From Gigaspora rosea (taxonomy: Eukaryota > Glomeromycota > Glomeromycetes > Diversisporales > Gigasporaceae): a stretch of 64,000 bases of DNA. Both the position numbers and the translations under genes were made by a program. The notes under the pieces are model-generated. The model saw only the letters and a list, made by a program, of their open reading frames with translations. It was not told the DNA's origin and made no database searches. Where the stretch lies: contig QKWP01000586.1 in assembly GCA_003550325.1 (NCBI GenBank), positions 7,404 to 71,403 on the forward strand, given 5' to 3'. How positions within the stretch are numbered: the stretch's first letter is position 1; each line of letters starts with the position of its first letter. This document shows positions 12,321 to 23,496 of this stretch, piece after piece.

Positions 12321-13940
12321 GCCGCAACTAATCATATATAATATAATCCTATAAATAATAGACGCTATAGAGTTTAAATCGGTCAAGCAAAGCGAGGCCA
12401 AACTATAAATAGCTTAAATTTTCTTATTTATTCGGTCGTTTAACCATCTTAACCAGTTAATTCAATTAGCATCAAGACAATCCTGACCTATGATCAACAT
12501 AATTCGTATAGCGTTAAAAAAGATTTTTCATACAGTTAGATAAACGGTTCCAATTCTATAAACTTCTGTACTTTATAATTCTAATCAAAGTTGTTTTTAA
12601 TTTATTAAGCACTATCAATTTAAAATCCGTAATCAAATTTATGTACTTATTTATACTTTACGAACAATTAGCTAGACGTAGCAGGCATGACTAATTTTTA
12701 AATATTTGCTTGGTCAAGTCAATAAATTTAGTTGACTTTACACATTTAATTTTAATAATTAAGACTGGCGGCGAATCCGCCACATGATCTTGTGCAAGTT
12801 AGTAATATTATAGATTATAAAAGAAAAATTTTTTAATGCTGTGTATTATTATTTTCTATTTTTTATATTATCTATCATCATTTTTGGTTTAATCATCATA
12901 AATATTTCAATCATATAATGAAACTTTTATTAATGGTGTTGGTAATTATAATACTATAGGATACATTTTTTGGATTACTGAAATCTGGTACAAATTATAC
13001 ATGCTTTTAATAAGATTATTCTATAATATTTCAACAAAGTGAAATCATCCATCGACATGGCAAACCGTAATAAAATCCTATAATTAATTTTAATGCACCT
13101 CCGATTATCTATTGCAAAACAATATGAAAGTATATTATGACTAAGCTTACATTTATAGGTTAAATTGATATTGTTTTCTCTTAATGTTATTTTAGTTTTT
13201 AAATTTTTTTCTTACGGATAAATCAAATTTAGGATTCAATATACATCATGATAAATTTATGCAATCCAAACCCTTTAGCATTATTATTAGATCATCTATA
13301 TATCAAAATTTACATGTCTGTCTGTGGTACTGTTCTTTTATATTTGTACTTTGTCATATTCGAGAGGAGTTCAGTTTGCGCATCAAATTGAAATGCATCT
13401 AATTATTATTAGAGGCAAAACTATAAAATAATGTGGTGTTCGAATTCTTTACAATAATGTATGCTATTTAACTAAACAATTAAGATTCGTTTTTTGCTCT
13501 AATTCAAATAGTAATAACTCAGAGAAAGATGTATTTGGTGTTAGACTTTCAGTGTGTGAGTTAAAAATAAATTTTGTGAACGCTATAAATTTAGCATATA
13601 GCCATTATAACAAACAATGTTAATCTGCTAGATTCATAAGATTGCAAAGGTTATTTTTGATGCAATATAGTGTTCAGAGTTGATAAAATTTTTCCAATTG
13701 ATTAGTTGCCAACTATAATTGAACCTAAACGATTACAGATATCACGTGACTAAATATCAATTAATTGTTTAGTTGTTTAAATTGTTTAGTTGTGTTGTAT
13801 AGTTGATATTACAAAATAAGGTAGCAGCACAACGTGGCTGCAGGAATGGGAAAATCATTTAAGGATAGGTATAGTCTGGGGTTATTGATAATAATTAGTT
13901 ACTTTGATATACTTATTTTTTTTTGAAAATTTTTTCCCCT
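12321..13940. other. No gene recognised
   Basis: AT-rich sequence with stops in all frames. I see no repeat with clear ends and no protein motif. Confidence 0.45.
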
Positions 13941-14142
13941 AGTCTACACCTTGGGGTCGCATTTGGCGATCTTTTTTATTGTAAGGTCTTTATATTTCAA
14001 TATAATTTCTTTTTGTAATACATTCTATAAGTATATCAAAATAGTTGTACAACCTAATTCTATACTCAGTCACCCAGATATCCCTCATTTAAGTTACCCG
14101 CCTGCTGGTGGTGTTATCGGTTTTTCAACTTTTTCTGAAACC

Positions 14143-14325
14143 TCTAGTCATCTGTACTGACCAAGGTAAAGATAGAGCAAAGAGATCCTTAGTACTTCCT
14201 TCTTTTGGCCTTCTTTTCAGCCTCTACTTTTGTCAGATCCTCTAGTCGTCCATACCGACTAGAGCAGGAACGTGAATCAATTCTTGTTACTTCCTTTCTT
14301 CAGCCTTCCAAAGTTTTTTGGTCTC
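14143..14325. repeat. Two imperfect tandem units of about 90 bp
   Basis: CCTCTAGTC(A/G)TC..TAC(T/C)GAC opens both units (about 14143 and 14231). Each continues to a C/T-rich part with ACTTCCTT and GCCTTC. This may be the body of the minus-strand SINE-like element whose head is at 14540-14672. Confidence 0.4.
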
Positions 14326-14539
14326 CTTCCGTTTCAGTTTAGGACCAGGACCGTCCTGAGTTCATCTGCGATTCTTTTCCTTTATCAGGTTAGTACGACT
14401 TGCCATTCTTATCGTATTACCGTTCAACCAGAATTCCACCAGAAGTATACATTTATTCAACCAAAAATCTACTATAAGTGTTCATTATTTCCTTATTTAG
14501 CATTAGAGACAATTTAATGTGGTTAAATTAACCAACTGC

Positions 14540-14672
14540 AGTCCTAGCATCCTAGTTCAGTCATCCATCTCATGATCAAGTATAGTTTTTTCTTTGTTTA
14601 CTAGTAGGGTTGAACCAGTGACCTTATATTTGGCAACCTGGGAGCATAACCACTTATGCTATCGACCCACAG
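14540..14672 (-). mobile_element. tRNA-derived SINE, copy 1
   Basis: On the minus strand the sequence has an A-box-like TAGCATAAGTGG (14650-14661) and a B-box-like GGTTCAACCCT (14606-14616) at tRNA-like spacing. These are the internal RNA polymerase III promoter elements of tRNAs. The downstream text (AACAAAGAAAAA.CTATAC, CATGAGATG) is shared with 17648-17778. It does not fold as a full tRNA by eye, so a SINE head is the better call. Further along the minus strand lies TCTGGTGGAATTCTGGTTGA, also found after copy 2. Confidence 0.65.
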
Positions 14673-14799
14673 GTTTTGATATACTTATTATATGTTTATA
14701 ATATCATTTTTTTTGAATAAAAACTTTATTTTTTAGCATGTATGTACGAGGACCCCAAAATATACATAGATAGGTCAGATTAATTATAACATACTTCCT

Positions 14800-14870
14800 A
14801 AGTGCACACCCTTTTTAAGTGCACACCTTAGCTCAGTCCCAAGCTTGGGACTTAATAATAAGTGCACACC
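14800..14870. repeat. Three AAGTGCACACC direct repeats around a perfect palindrome
   Basis: AAGTGCACACC occurs at 14800, 14817 and 14860. Between the second and third lies the 18-bp palindrome AGTCCCAAGCTTGGGACT (14835-14852). Further ATGCAC and AAATGCATGC motifs follow at about 14920-14935 and 15385-15435, perhaps the two ends of one element. Confidence 0.5.
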
Positions 14871-15764
14871 CTCCAATCTCTGACATACATAGATTTGTGG
14901 TCCTGAACTTATATATGCACCTCCATAAATGCATGCATGTGATCTTCAACCAATTAAAATACTGGATGACTATGTGATTAGAATATTTATTTTAAAATTT
15001 TTCTGTGAACTTCGTGTATGATGTCATTTAATTAAACAAACTCCATATTTTTGAAATTACAATAATTCTATTTTCTACTCTGATTAGGCCCAATTAAATT
15101 CTGATGGCAGCTAGAGGCAGTCAGAAATTGAAAATCAATAATTATGGGGTTCATTTATTCAATAAATAAGGTAATTAATAATTATTTAATCATTTTTATG
15201 GGAAGTATTTAAGAAAAAGAGGTAATTTAATTTTTAATAACTTTTTTTTCTTTATTTTAACAACGAAAAACTATAGATAATATGAATATTATCTAGTTTT
15301 GGCATTCCTGAATACAAGTATTATCAATTATGTACATTGGTCCTTTCTTCTGATTGGCTATATATTTTTTATATATTTCTATAAATGCATGCCCTCTATA
15401 AATGCACACTCATGCCTAGTTCTAACAGCATGCATTTAGGGATGTCTAACTATAGAAAGATTTGCAAAAAATCTCAAAAATAAGTATAAAAATTACTATA
15501 ACAGTCAATCAATTTGTTATACTATTTTGGTTTAGTTTTTAATTATATATAAATTAAAAAAAAACATATAAAATTACTATTTACTTTGAAGCTATGAAGT
15601 TTCTTCACCTATATATTAACTTAAAATTAAATTTTTTAAGAATATAGAACAAGGTGAGAATAAAATTGAGCTTAAAAATTGGATTAAAATTTACTAATTT
15701 TGTACAAACTAAAAATATAACTTCAAAAAACAAATATTTAATAGTTTTAAAATAATATATATGT

Positions 15765-15923
15765 TGTACCCGAATTTGAAATTTGTTCCAATTTGGAATC
15801 GGGCTACTCCAAATAAGAATTTTGTAACAGAATTAAAACTTTAGTAGGGTTAGGGTTAGGGTTAGTGTTAGAGGTAGAATTAGGCCAGATTCCAAATTGG
15901 AACAAAATCATAATCTGGGTACA
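15765..15923. mobile_element. MITE with inverted ends (159 bp), nested in the left arm of the foldback
   Basis: TGTACCC(G)A.ATTTG...TTCCAATTTGGAATC on the left pairs with GATTCCAAATTGGAACAAAAT...TGGGTACA on the right. It is flanked by ATATAT-type sequence on both sides. The loop contains a short TTAGGG-like run. No ORF. Confidence 0.7.
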
Positions 15924-15925
15924 AT

Positions 15926-16237
15926 ATATATGGGGCCGTTACAATAAAAAGGGCCGATACTGCCCAAAAATGAAAATCAGTTTTTGTTATATTTGGATAA
16001 ATTTTGATATGCGCTACATTTTTCAATTATAAGTGGAAATTGATTTACATAATAAAAATAGTATTTAAAAAAAATTTCTTAGGAGTTTTGTACATTACAG
16101 GATTACCTGATATAATGGACTAATCAAATCACAAAAATTTTGATTAACCCGAATCAGTCTGAACAAAACAAATATGATTTTCTCAAAATCATATATAAAC
16201 CAGTATCGGCCCTTTTTACTGCAATGGCCCCATATAT
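15926..16237. mobile_element. MITE with 37-bp inverted repeats (312 bp)
   Basis: Arms at 15926-15962 and 16201-16237 match at 34 of 37 positions; both contain ATATATGGGGCC and AAAAAGGGCCGATACTG. The element lies directly after the 159-bp MITE and has no coding capacity. Confidence 0.8.
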
Positions 16238-17647
16238 GTAAAATCATGCCCTAAACAACTTTATTTAGGCGACGGAAGTAGGTTATCTTGTAAGAAAAGT
16301 GGGTTATCTATATAATAAAGTTAAAATTTTGGGGTTTTCAATATAACCCATTTTTTTTATTAAATAACCACTTTGGGCCCTTAATCAAAGTTGTTTAGTA
16401 TGTGATTCTACTTGGAACATAGTTGTAGTATGCTTTTTCAGACCTTTTACTAAATGAAAAATAGTGTTAAATTTAGAAAAAAATTTTATAAACCCATTTG
16501 TTACTTAATAAAAGGTTTGAGAAAGCATGCTGCAGTCTTGTTCTAAGTAGAATCACGTACTAAACAATTTGATTAAGGGTCCAAAGTAGGTTTTCTAATC
16601 AAAAAATAGTTTTTATTAAAAACCCAAAAATTTCAAATTTAGTATATAAATAAGAGTGCTGACTTTATTAGATAATATTTTAGGGAGTGGGTTTCAAGAA
16701 AAATCTTACCTTAGTTAAATTTGATTGGCTAAAATTCTATTTATAGACCTTACCTGAGGGTGGGGATAAGCCCCTATAGTAAATAGATATTAGATAATAA
16801 ATGTCAGTATTCTAACCCATTTTTCTTACAAGGTAACCTACTTCTATCATCTAAGTAAAGTTGTTCAGGACATAATTTTCACATATTTATTATTTTAAGA
16901 TTATTAAATATTTGTTTTTGGCAAAGTTACATTTTTGGGTTGTGCAAAATTGCCAAAATTTTAATCTGATTTTAAGCTCAATTTTTTGTTCTATATTCTC
17001 AAAAAATTTAAATTAAAGGTAGGGTATCAAATATTTCCATTTTTATATAAAATAGATTGTAGATCAACTTTGTATAACCATATTATATAATTTATATATA
17101 AAAATTATATAATTCGACCAATGAGAATTATCAAATTTTTGTATAACCCAGGAAAAACATATAGTGATCTCAGAAAATTTAATTCTATATGAAGTTTATT
17201 TTTTTCAAGAGATGCATTTATTACAACTTTACTATTATAAACAAGCTATTTTAAACTATATATTATATAAATATGGTAAAAATTGACTTAGATAATAAAA
17301 AGTTTTATTAGAAGCATATTTTATTTACTATAAAAAATTTAATCTACTATGTAGATCATATAAAAAATGATCTATGTACACTATACCCTTAAGTTAAATA
17401 TAGAGAAAGAAACATCATAGTTTCAAATTTATAGTAATTTTATATCTTTTTTTATAAATTTATATATAAAAAAAACTGTTGTAACATATCAGTTGACTAA
17501 TAAGGGCTATGACAAATAATATAATTTTGAAGGGTAGAGTATAGTTTAGAATGAAATTTATTTTCCATTTTTTAATTTTAACAATAATTTTAACAATAAT
17601 ATTAACATTTTTAATATATTTATAAATTAAATCTAAAACAATTTCCT

Positions 17648-17778
17648 GCAGATTGATAGCATAAGTAGTTACACTCCCTGATCGCCAAATATAAGGTCAC
17701 TGGTTCAAGCCCTTTTAGCAAACAAAGAAAAAGCTATACCCGACCATGAGATGACAGGCTTAACTAGGATCTAGGACC
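17648..17778 (+). mobile_element. tRNA-derived SINE, copy 2
   Basis: TAGCATAAGTAGTT (A box) and GGTTCAAGCCC (B box) are spaced as in a tRNA, followed by AAACAAAGAAAAAGCTATAC and CATGAGATGACAGGCTTAAC. It aligns with the minus-strand copy at 14540-14672. It is followed directly by the tandem repeats at 17820-18005. Confidence 0.65.
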
Positions 17779-17819
17779 ATATTTGAAAAATCTAACCATA
17801 TTTGTATAGTTGTATGCTC

Positions 17820-18005
17820 AATAGGACAATCCTGATAAAAATCTGGTGATAATTTAAATACTCCCTGGTGTAAATCCAATCAAAATAGAACTCACTGGTG
17901 AAATCTCAGTCAAAAAATTGAATATCTCTGGCGAAATTTTAGTAATACCTCTGGTGGAATTCTGGTCAAAATTGAATACCTTTAGCAAAATTCTGGTCGA
18001 AATAG
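17820..18005 (+). repeat. Minisatellite, unit about 31 bp
   Basis: Five or six imperfect units follow the pattern ATACCTCTGGTGGAATTCTG then GTCAAAATTGA, for example from about 17937 and 17968. A single related unit is found beside SINE copy 1 near 14424-14450, so the repeat appears to belong to the SINE body or tail. Confidence 0.65.
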
Positions 18006-19800
18006 TTGAACATTACGGGTTAATCTAGTTAAAAATATATAGAATAGTTATAATATATATAGATCATTGAAAAAATGTAGGGACCTGACAGATCAGAAAT
18101 GTCTCATTAAAATAATATAAGAATTAATAAAAAAATCACCAACAGTGACCCCTAGTTAAACCCTAAAAAAATTTCAAAAAAAAAATCTAAACAATTATTG
18201 TATTTGATTTAGCTTAGTTTTAATTAATTTTTGATATAATTTAAATTATTTTTTAATATTAAAAAAAATAATTTCACCAATTTCACTATCAAATAATTTT
18301 AACAATTTAACTATTATAAAGAGTAATTTTACCTTCATATATAGGTGTGGGTAAGCCAAAGTCTTACATTACACATATCCTAAAATTATAAAATGATGCC
18401 CATATGCAAATGTCCACTTTAAACTATCTGATTGGACAGTCTTGCATATATGTGCATAAACTCATAAAATTTAAATCAGCTAACTTTATCATATCTGCTA
18501 ATCCGTGTAATACCCTAAAATTGATTTAATAGTAGATCATATATAATTTAAGACAAAACAGAACACAAAGATTGATAGACGAATGCAAAAGCCGCCAAAA
18601 TTAATAAGAGCATAGCTTATACTTGAAAGAACCTATATGCAAAATAATCAGTGAATTGGTGAAATAATCAGTTCACCTACTTATGGCAACCCTTTAAGTA
18701 GTAGTCTTCAAAGTGTAATTATTCTGAATATAGAAGTTCACCTAACAACCCAAACAATCAGTAATTTTTGGTTTTGTTCTGCATTTATAAACTTTACTTT
18801 ACACAGCATTTACTATCTTCCTCCAATTATTAAACCAATACCCGTACAACAAACCTCTGGGTCTATTGAAGGTATTATACGAACTTTTACAGTACTTATT
18901 TATCATTCTCAGTAGGTGTAAAAATAGATTGAATTAAAATTCACTATTTTAAGTTCATATGTTTTTTTTATCTTTACTATTGCACTATACTAATTATATT
19001 ATTTATTCGTGATAATTTAATCGGTAGGCTTAAAGAACTTTTATCGATTAGCATGTTAAAGTTCACTATTCAAGCTTATAGCATTTATTATTTTATTCGT
19101 TTAGTTTAGGGATTCTCAAGCGGGCTTCCTCAATGAAATTTTTGGTTAACCGAGATATTGCTCAATCATCATGGTTTATTGATTATTATTACATATAGTG
19201 ATTTTCTATGCAAAATGTGGGTTTAAAATAGTCAGAACAACTCTAAAAAAAAGGCCTGACCTTCTTTTTTTCATCAAAATAATGACTCGCTTTGGGAGTT
19301 TTTAAGCGTCAACCTAGATGCAATTTACTAATGATCGAAATAGTGCGCAAGGCAATTTTCGCTATTCTCATAGCATTTTAGATAAGAATGATGATATAAT
19401 GCTAAAATATGAATTTTTTTTTGGTTTCCTCTTATTTTCATGAAAATTTTTAGTATAAAATGTAAAAATAGAAATCATTGACATCAAGAATGAGGACCCA
19501 TGACAAAATTACTTGTGCGATCTCTTTTGCCAAGCTGGGATAAAAAAAGATAGTAAATCGAAATGACAAAATCAACACTTTTTATTAATAAAAAAAATTT
19601 TTGAATTATGTAATAATTATTGTCAAGTTGCGAACATTATTCAATTCACCCTCACACAATTACTAGAACTACACTTTCGTCTAATACTAACTTCATGTAA
19701 TCCCAACCCTAACTTTAATCCCATCTAACATCTAAATATAGCTAATTCTAATTACTTTCTACCTTTAATTCTATTATAGTCTACTATTAACCAACAAAAA
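18006..19800. other. No gene recognised
   Basis: AT-rich DNA, all frames closed frequently, no clear repeat ends or protein motifs. Confidence 0.45.
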
Positions 19801-19823
19801 CCAATGCTTATGTTCATGGCTAA

Positions 19824-19972
19824 AGTTGACACCCGACTGAAAATGAACTTCAATTAGCTAAAGTTGCACTTGACCGAAATTAGCACCTAAAATTAAATAG
19901 TTTTGCATGCATTAGTTATCAATTTTAGGCGGGTGTAATTTTAGTCTACTGAAACTCAGTCGGGTGTCAACT
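19824..19972. mobile_element. MITE with 17-bp perfect inverted ends (149 bp)
   Basis: AGTTGACACCCGACTGA at 19824-19840 is the exact reverse complement of 19956-19972. The interior has a further GGCGGGTGTAA motif near the right end. No ORF. Confidence 0.75.
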
Positions 19973-20044
19973 TCTTATATCAAAAACTCACCACTGACCA
20001 TTGTCCAAGTAACTGCCGTTAATCGCAAAAGAATTACACGATAA

Positions 20045-20350
20045 ATGACGACACCGGCAAATGTGACCCTGAAAAATAAAACAGTTATTAAAGACAAAAC
20101 AAAGTTAACAAACTATAGCAAAAGTGCAAAGACTCTTATGAATAGCGATACAATAAAAGCGATGACACTACAAGCGATGGCTCCAACTAACGACAGCTCC
20201 AACATACGACAGATTCAACAATTAGTCGCCCAACAGCTCCAACAAAACAACAACTCCAACAAAACAACGGTCCCAATAAACGACGGCTCTAGTAAACGAC
20301 GATTTAGCAAATGTGTTAGCATCGAAGATAATGCTACAAAAAGATGTTAA
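20045..20350 (+). CDS. Possible small hypothetical protein, low complexity
   Basis: A 101-codon ATG-initiated frame rich in Thr, Asn, Gln and Ser (QQLVAQQLQQNNNSNK). Its second half comes from repeated CAGCTCCAAC/AAACAACA-type DNA. No domain is recognised and no intron is evident. It lies just right of the MITE at 19824-19972. The length is unusual for this AT-rich stretch, but the composition could arise from simple-sequence DNA. I would not trust it without expression data. Confidence 0.25.
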   Translation: MTTPANVTLKNKTVIKDKTKLTNYSKSAKTLMNSDTIKAMTLQAMAPTNDSSNIRQIQQLVAQQLQQNNNSNKTTVPINDGSSKRRFSKCVSIEDNATKRC

Positions 20351-20849
20351 ATTGTGGATTAGTATTGTAATAAAAAAAAAAAAAAAAAACTTATTTGTAT
20401 ATGATATCGCATCAATTAAAAAAAATAAGATTATGTATTATGATACTGTATAATTTTAATTAATAATAATATATAATTTGGTGACCTAAATTGATTTGTT
20501 TATTCCAATTTAGGGATCTAAAAAAAGGCCCATTCCACAAATTGGCCGATATGTAAGGATTATGATCATTGGAACTGTAATTATGCATGTCTTATATTGT
20601 CATAATTTGTAATCGATGAATGCGTAAAAATTGAAATGCGCAAATCAAGAATGCAGGAACAACCAGTTATTTTTATTCACACTCAATTGGCATCTATGAT
20701 TTTTAAAATTCAATTTTTGTCCGTTATGCGTATTTTGTTGATGTTAGATTAACTGATATATAGATAACCTTAATAACATGTGTTAGTAAGTCACATGCTG
20801 TGTATCGCTAAAATAGTAAAATTACCTAAATTTTTACTAGTGTCTAAAA

Positions 20850-21990
20850 TTGGGTTGCAGAGTCTGCGGACCACAACAAATTTTAAATTTCTGCAACCAA
20901 AATCTGATGTGCATATGTGAATTCCACACATAAATTTGCAAATTTTGCTTATAAATTTTGAACTAAATTTTTATAACAGCCCACAACTAATTTGAAAATT
21001 GAATTTCAGACACTAATTTTTACAGTATCTCACAGTAGAAACCATAATAATTTTCTCAAATAGGTTTATAACAGAATTTTTTATCTGTTATCATTATAGT
21101 AATTCACAATAATTCTAATACAAGCTAACTCTTATTAACAGAATAGTTTTACATTAGCTCACCAATACAACCTAAAACTTTGCCTAATTCAAATTTAGCC
21201 CTACAAAAATCAAAATGCAACTAACTTTACCACATTGTGTTGCCAGAATAGCAGGCAAGTATTACAAAAATTTTCTATGTAACTTATTAGAAATAATGAA
21301 AATTCTATGCAAAAACAAAACTTACACAACTTTAAATTACGTATAGTGGTTACTGGAATAGCAAATAATTTCAAAAAATGAATAGTTTACTGTAACTCTT
21401 AATTAAAATTATAGTAATAGCAATGCAAACCAACTATAAACATTGTATACTGCATTATCATTCTTTGCAATTTTGTTTAATTTAATTACTACATGATTGT
21501 TTTTTATGAGCTTCATGAGTTCTACAAGCAATTACCTAAATTTGTTATATCTTCAGAATCCATTTCATTACTTTTTGGTATTTTTTAGAATAGTAAATAG
21601 AATCTGAAAAATGTAACAATATATGACTCACTGAGTTTGCAAACTTATCAAATCCAACTAAATTGAAAAGATCAATAATAAGTTCTATATCAATTCATTT
21701 TGCAATAGAACTAATGGCAAATCGGATCAACCATAGTGACGTACTGAGATAATGGGTAAGTTTTGCAACAGAATTGTTTAGTGTAACTCATGTTAGAATT
21801 TGTGATAATTCCAATGAAGCTTACTCAACCTTAAACACACACTGGAATAGCAAGCAAGTTTTGTAAAAGAATTTTTACAAAATTATAATAGAAATCATAG
21901 TAATTCAAATGCACACAAACTTAGCCATATTGATTAATTGAAAAATTCAGGGCCGCCATAGGTGCCCTGATTTTTCTTGTATAATATATA
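20850..21990. repeat. Large array of imperfect ~100-bp repeats around a decayed foldback
   Basis: Units with AGTTTTGTAA.A(G)AATTTTTACA and CA.TGGAATAGCAA(G) recur near 21000, 21060, 21240, 21350, 21750 and 21850. The central part (about 21470-21680) resembles the foldback at 11760-12010. Together, 11760-12320 and 20850-21990 look like two members of one composite non-coding element. Confidence 0.55.
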
Positions 21991-22256
21991 ATAGAACTTA
22001 AATAAAAAGTGCACCATGCACTTTACTTTGTGCCTCCTATTTTTATATCTTAAAATTTTACTACGATAACTCCTACTGTACTTTTAACAAACAATGATCC
22101 TCTTGCAATTTTGTATTAATTTTAACTATAATTTTAACTCTAACCCAACTTTAGACAAAATTATTACTATCATAGTACATTAGGAAGCACTAGGGGCACA
22201 GAGTTCACAGATGCACTTTTTAGATTATTTTTAAATAATATATATAATTATATATA

Positions 22257-22290
22257 CCAGGAACGTAGTACGAAGTACGAAGTGTATGGT
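22257..22290. repeat. Dispersed motif ACCAGGAACGTAGTACGAAG
   Basis: The motif is followed by TACGAAGTGTATGG. Close copies occur at about 8051, 22620 and 23339; a partial inverted copy is at about 26378. A related CCATACACTTCGTGATATA followed by CACTCCGTTTCTG lies upstream of the kinase copies (about 4190 and 45187; a duplicated variant near 60030-60100). Confidence 0.45.
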
Positions 22291-22389
22291 TCAATTCGTA
22301 TTTCGCGTTCGTCCACAAAATCTTGACTCTTATTGGTTGTTCCAATTTTATGTATTACGTTAGAAATGCGATGAACGACATCCCTGATC

Positions 22390-22505
22390 AGATGATCTAG
22401 AGTCTGGATCCGGTTTTATTTTTCATACTGTTTAAATCCAATTAAGACTGGTTTTTTGACCATATGAAAAAAAATTGAATCGGGCTCCAGACTCTAAGAT
22501 GATCT
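22390..22505. repeat. Small inverted-repeat element (116 bp)
   Basis: AGATGATCTAGAGTCTGGAT at the left pairs imperfectly with ...CTCCAGACTCTAAGATGATCT at the right; the next inner bases also pair (CCGGTTTTA with TGAATCGGG, weaker). No coding capacity. Confidence 0.55.
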
Positions 22506-22989
22506 ACGCTAGGTAATGTGTATGATGCTTTTAAAGTGACAAAATCTTACGTTGGGCAAAGATCATGCCCAAAGGAGGGCTATATCGATGCAGAAATTTA
22601 TTTTTTTAGTGCGCATGTATGAAGTTTTACCAGTAACAAGTACGAAGTGTATATGGCTCTACTCGAATTTTGTGTTTGTATACAAAATCTGGTAGAATAT
22701 TAATTTACAAAATTCAGCTGATTTAAGATAACTAATCAGGGATACGCCTGCAGCGGTCCAGTTAAATCCGGTAATGCACATGAATGTAATGTCATTGTGT
22801 CGTTTCATATGATCTTTTGCCTTCAATCAGTTTCCTTTTGCGGATTGACGCTTGTTCTATGGCGCAGGTCTGTGACTCCCATGCCTTTTGATTGCGTGAC
22901 CTACTATCACTCCGCAAAAATTCTTAAGGTAAATCAACCAAATACTAACGTACGTATGTACATACGTACATAAAATTTTTTTTTTTACA

Positions 22990-23190
22990 ATAAATCACAA
23001 CAGTGCTAAGTTTTGTAAAATTTTACAATAAATTGGGTAGAAACCACAACTGTTAATTCCAACACTGCTCGTTATCGCAAATGCTAACAAGTTTTGTAAC
23101 AGCAAATTATGGTAGGAATTAAGATAGTTGATTCCAAAACCAACTAATTCAACTACACCGCAATAGCGAGTTTAGGTAGCTTCAAGAACA
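22990..23190. repeat. Further decayed units of the ~100-bp repeat
   Basis: Contains GCTAAGTTTTGTAAAATTTT, CACAACTGTTAATTCCAA and AACAAGTTTTGTAACAG, in the order seen in the arrays at 12010 and 20850. Confidence 0.45.
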
Positions 23191-23496
23191 GTAAACCCAA
23201 TGATATCTTCGTAATCATCACTTCACATGATTAATAATTCGGCCTAAGTTAGAGTTAGTGTTGGGTTAGGTGATAATATAGGTTAGGCCAAATTTGTTGT
23301 AAGCAAATGACGTAATTTTCACTGAGGTGACGATTCTTACCAGGAACATAGTACAAAGTACGAAGTATATGGTTTAATCTATGATCTGACGGAATTGGCT
23401 TTGTCACCAAACACAACGATATCGCCTTGCTGTCCTAGCATCACTAAACTGACCTATCTTTCTTTGATATCTGAGCTGCACACTAAATACTTTTTC

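Larger units (their letters stand above)
15545..17040. repeat. Long foldback element, interrupted by two small MITEs
   Basis: The outer left arm (about 15610-15760, with AATTTTTTAAGAATATAGAACAA and TGAGCTTAAAA) pairs imperfectly with about 16900-17020 (TTGTTCTATATTCTCAAAAAATTTAAATT). Inner arms pair AAACAACTTTATTTAGGCGA(C) near 16252 with ATC(T)AAGTAAAGTTGTTCAGGAC near 16845-16872. Further pairing joins GGGCCCTTAATCAAAGTTGTTTAGTA at about 16374 with ACTAAACAATTTGATTAAGG at about 16559. Ends are approximate. Related elements lie at 40576-41094 and 49113-52796. Confidence 0.65.

Noticed and set aside
13951..14517. Two plus-strand frames of 69 and 81 codons
   Set aside because: They overlap the minus-strand SINE-related sequence and its 90-bp tandem units; no protein motif is recognised.
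14606..14661. Possible tRNA gene on the minus strand
   Set aside because: A and B boxes are present, but no matching acceptor stem or credible anticodon arm is seen, and a second copy shares non-tRNA downstream sequence; a SINE fits better.
15845..15870. TAGGGTTAGGGTTAGGGTTAG, telomere-like
   Set aside because: Only about three and a half units, inside the loop of a 159-bp MITE and grading into GTTAGTGTTAGAGGTAG. It is an interstitial chance or MITE sequence, not a telomere.
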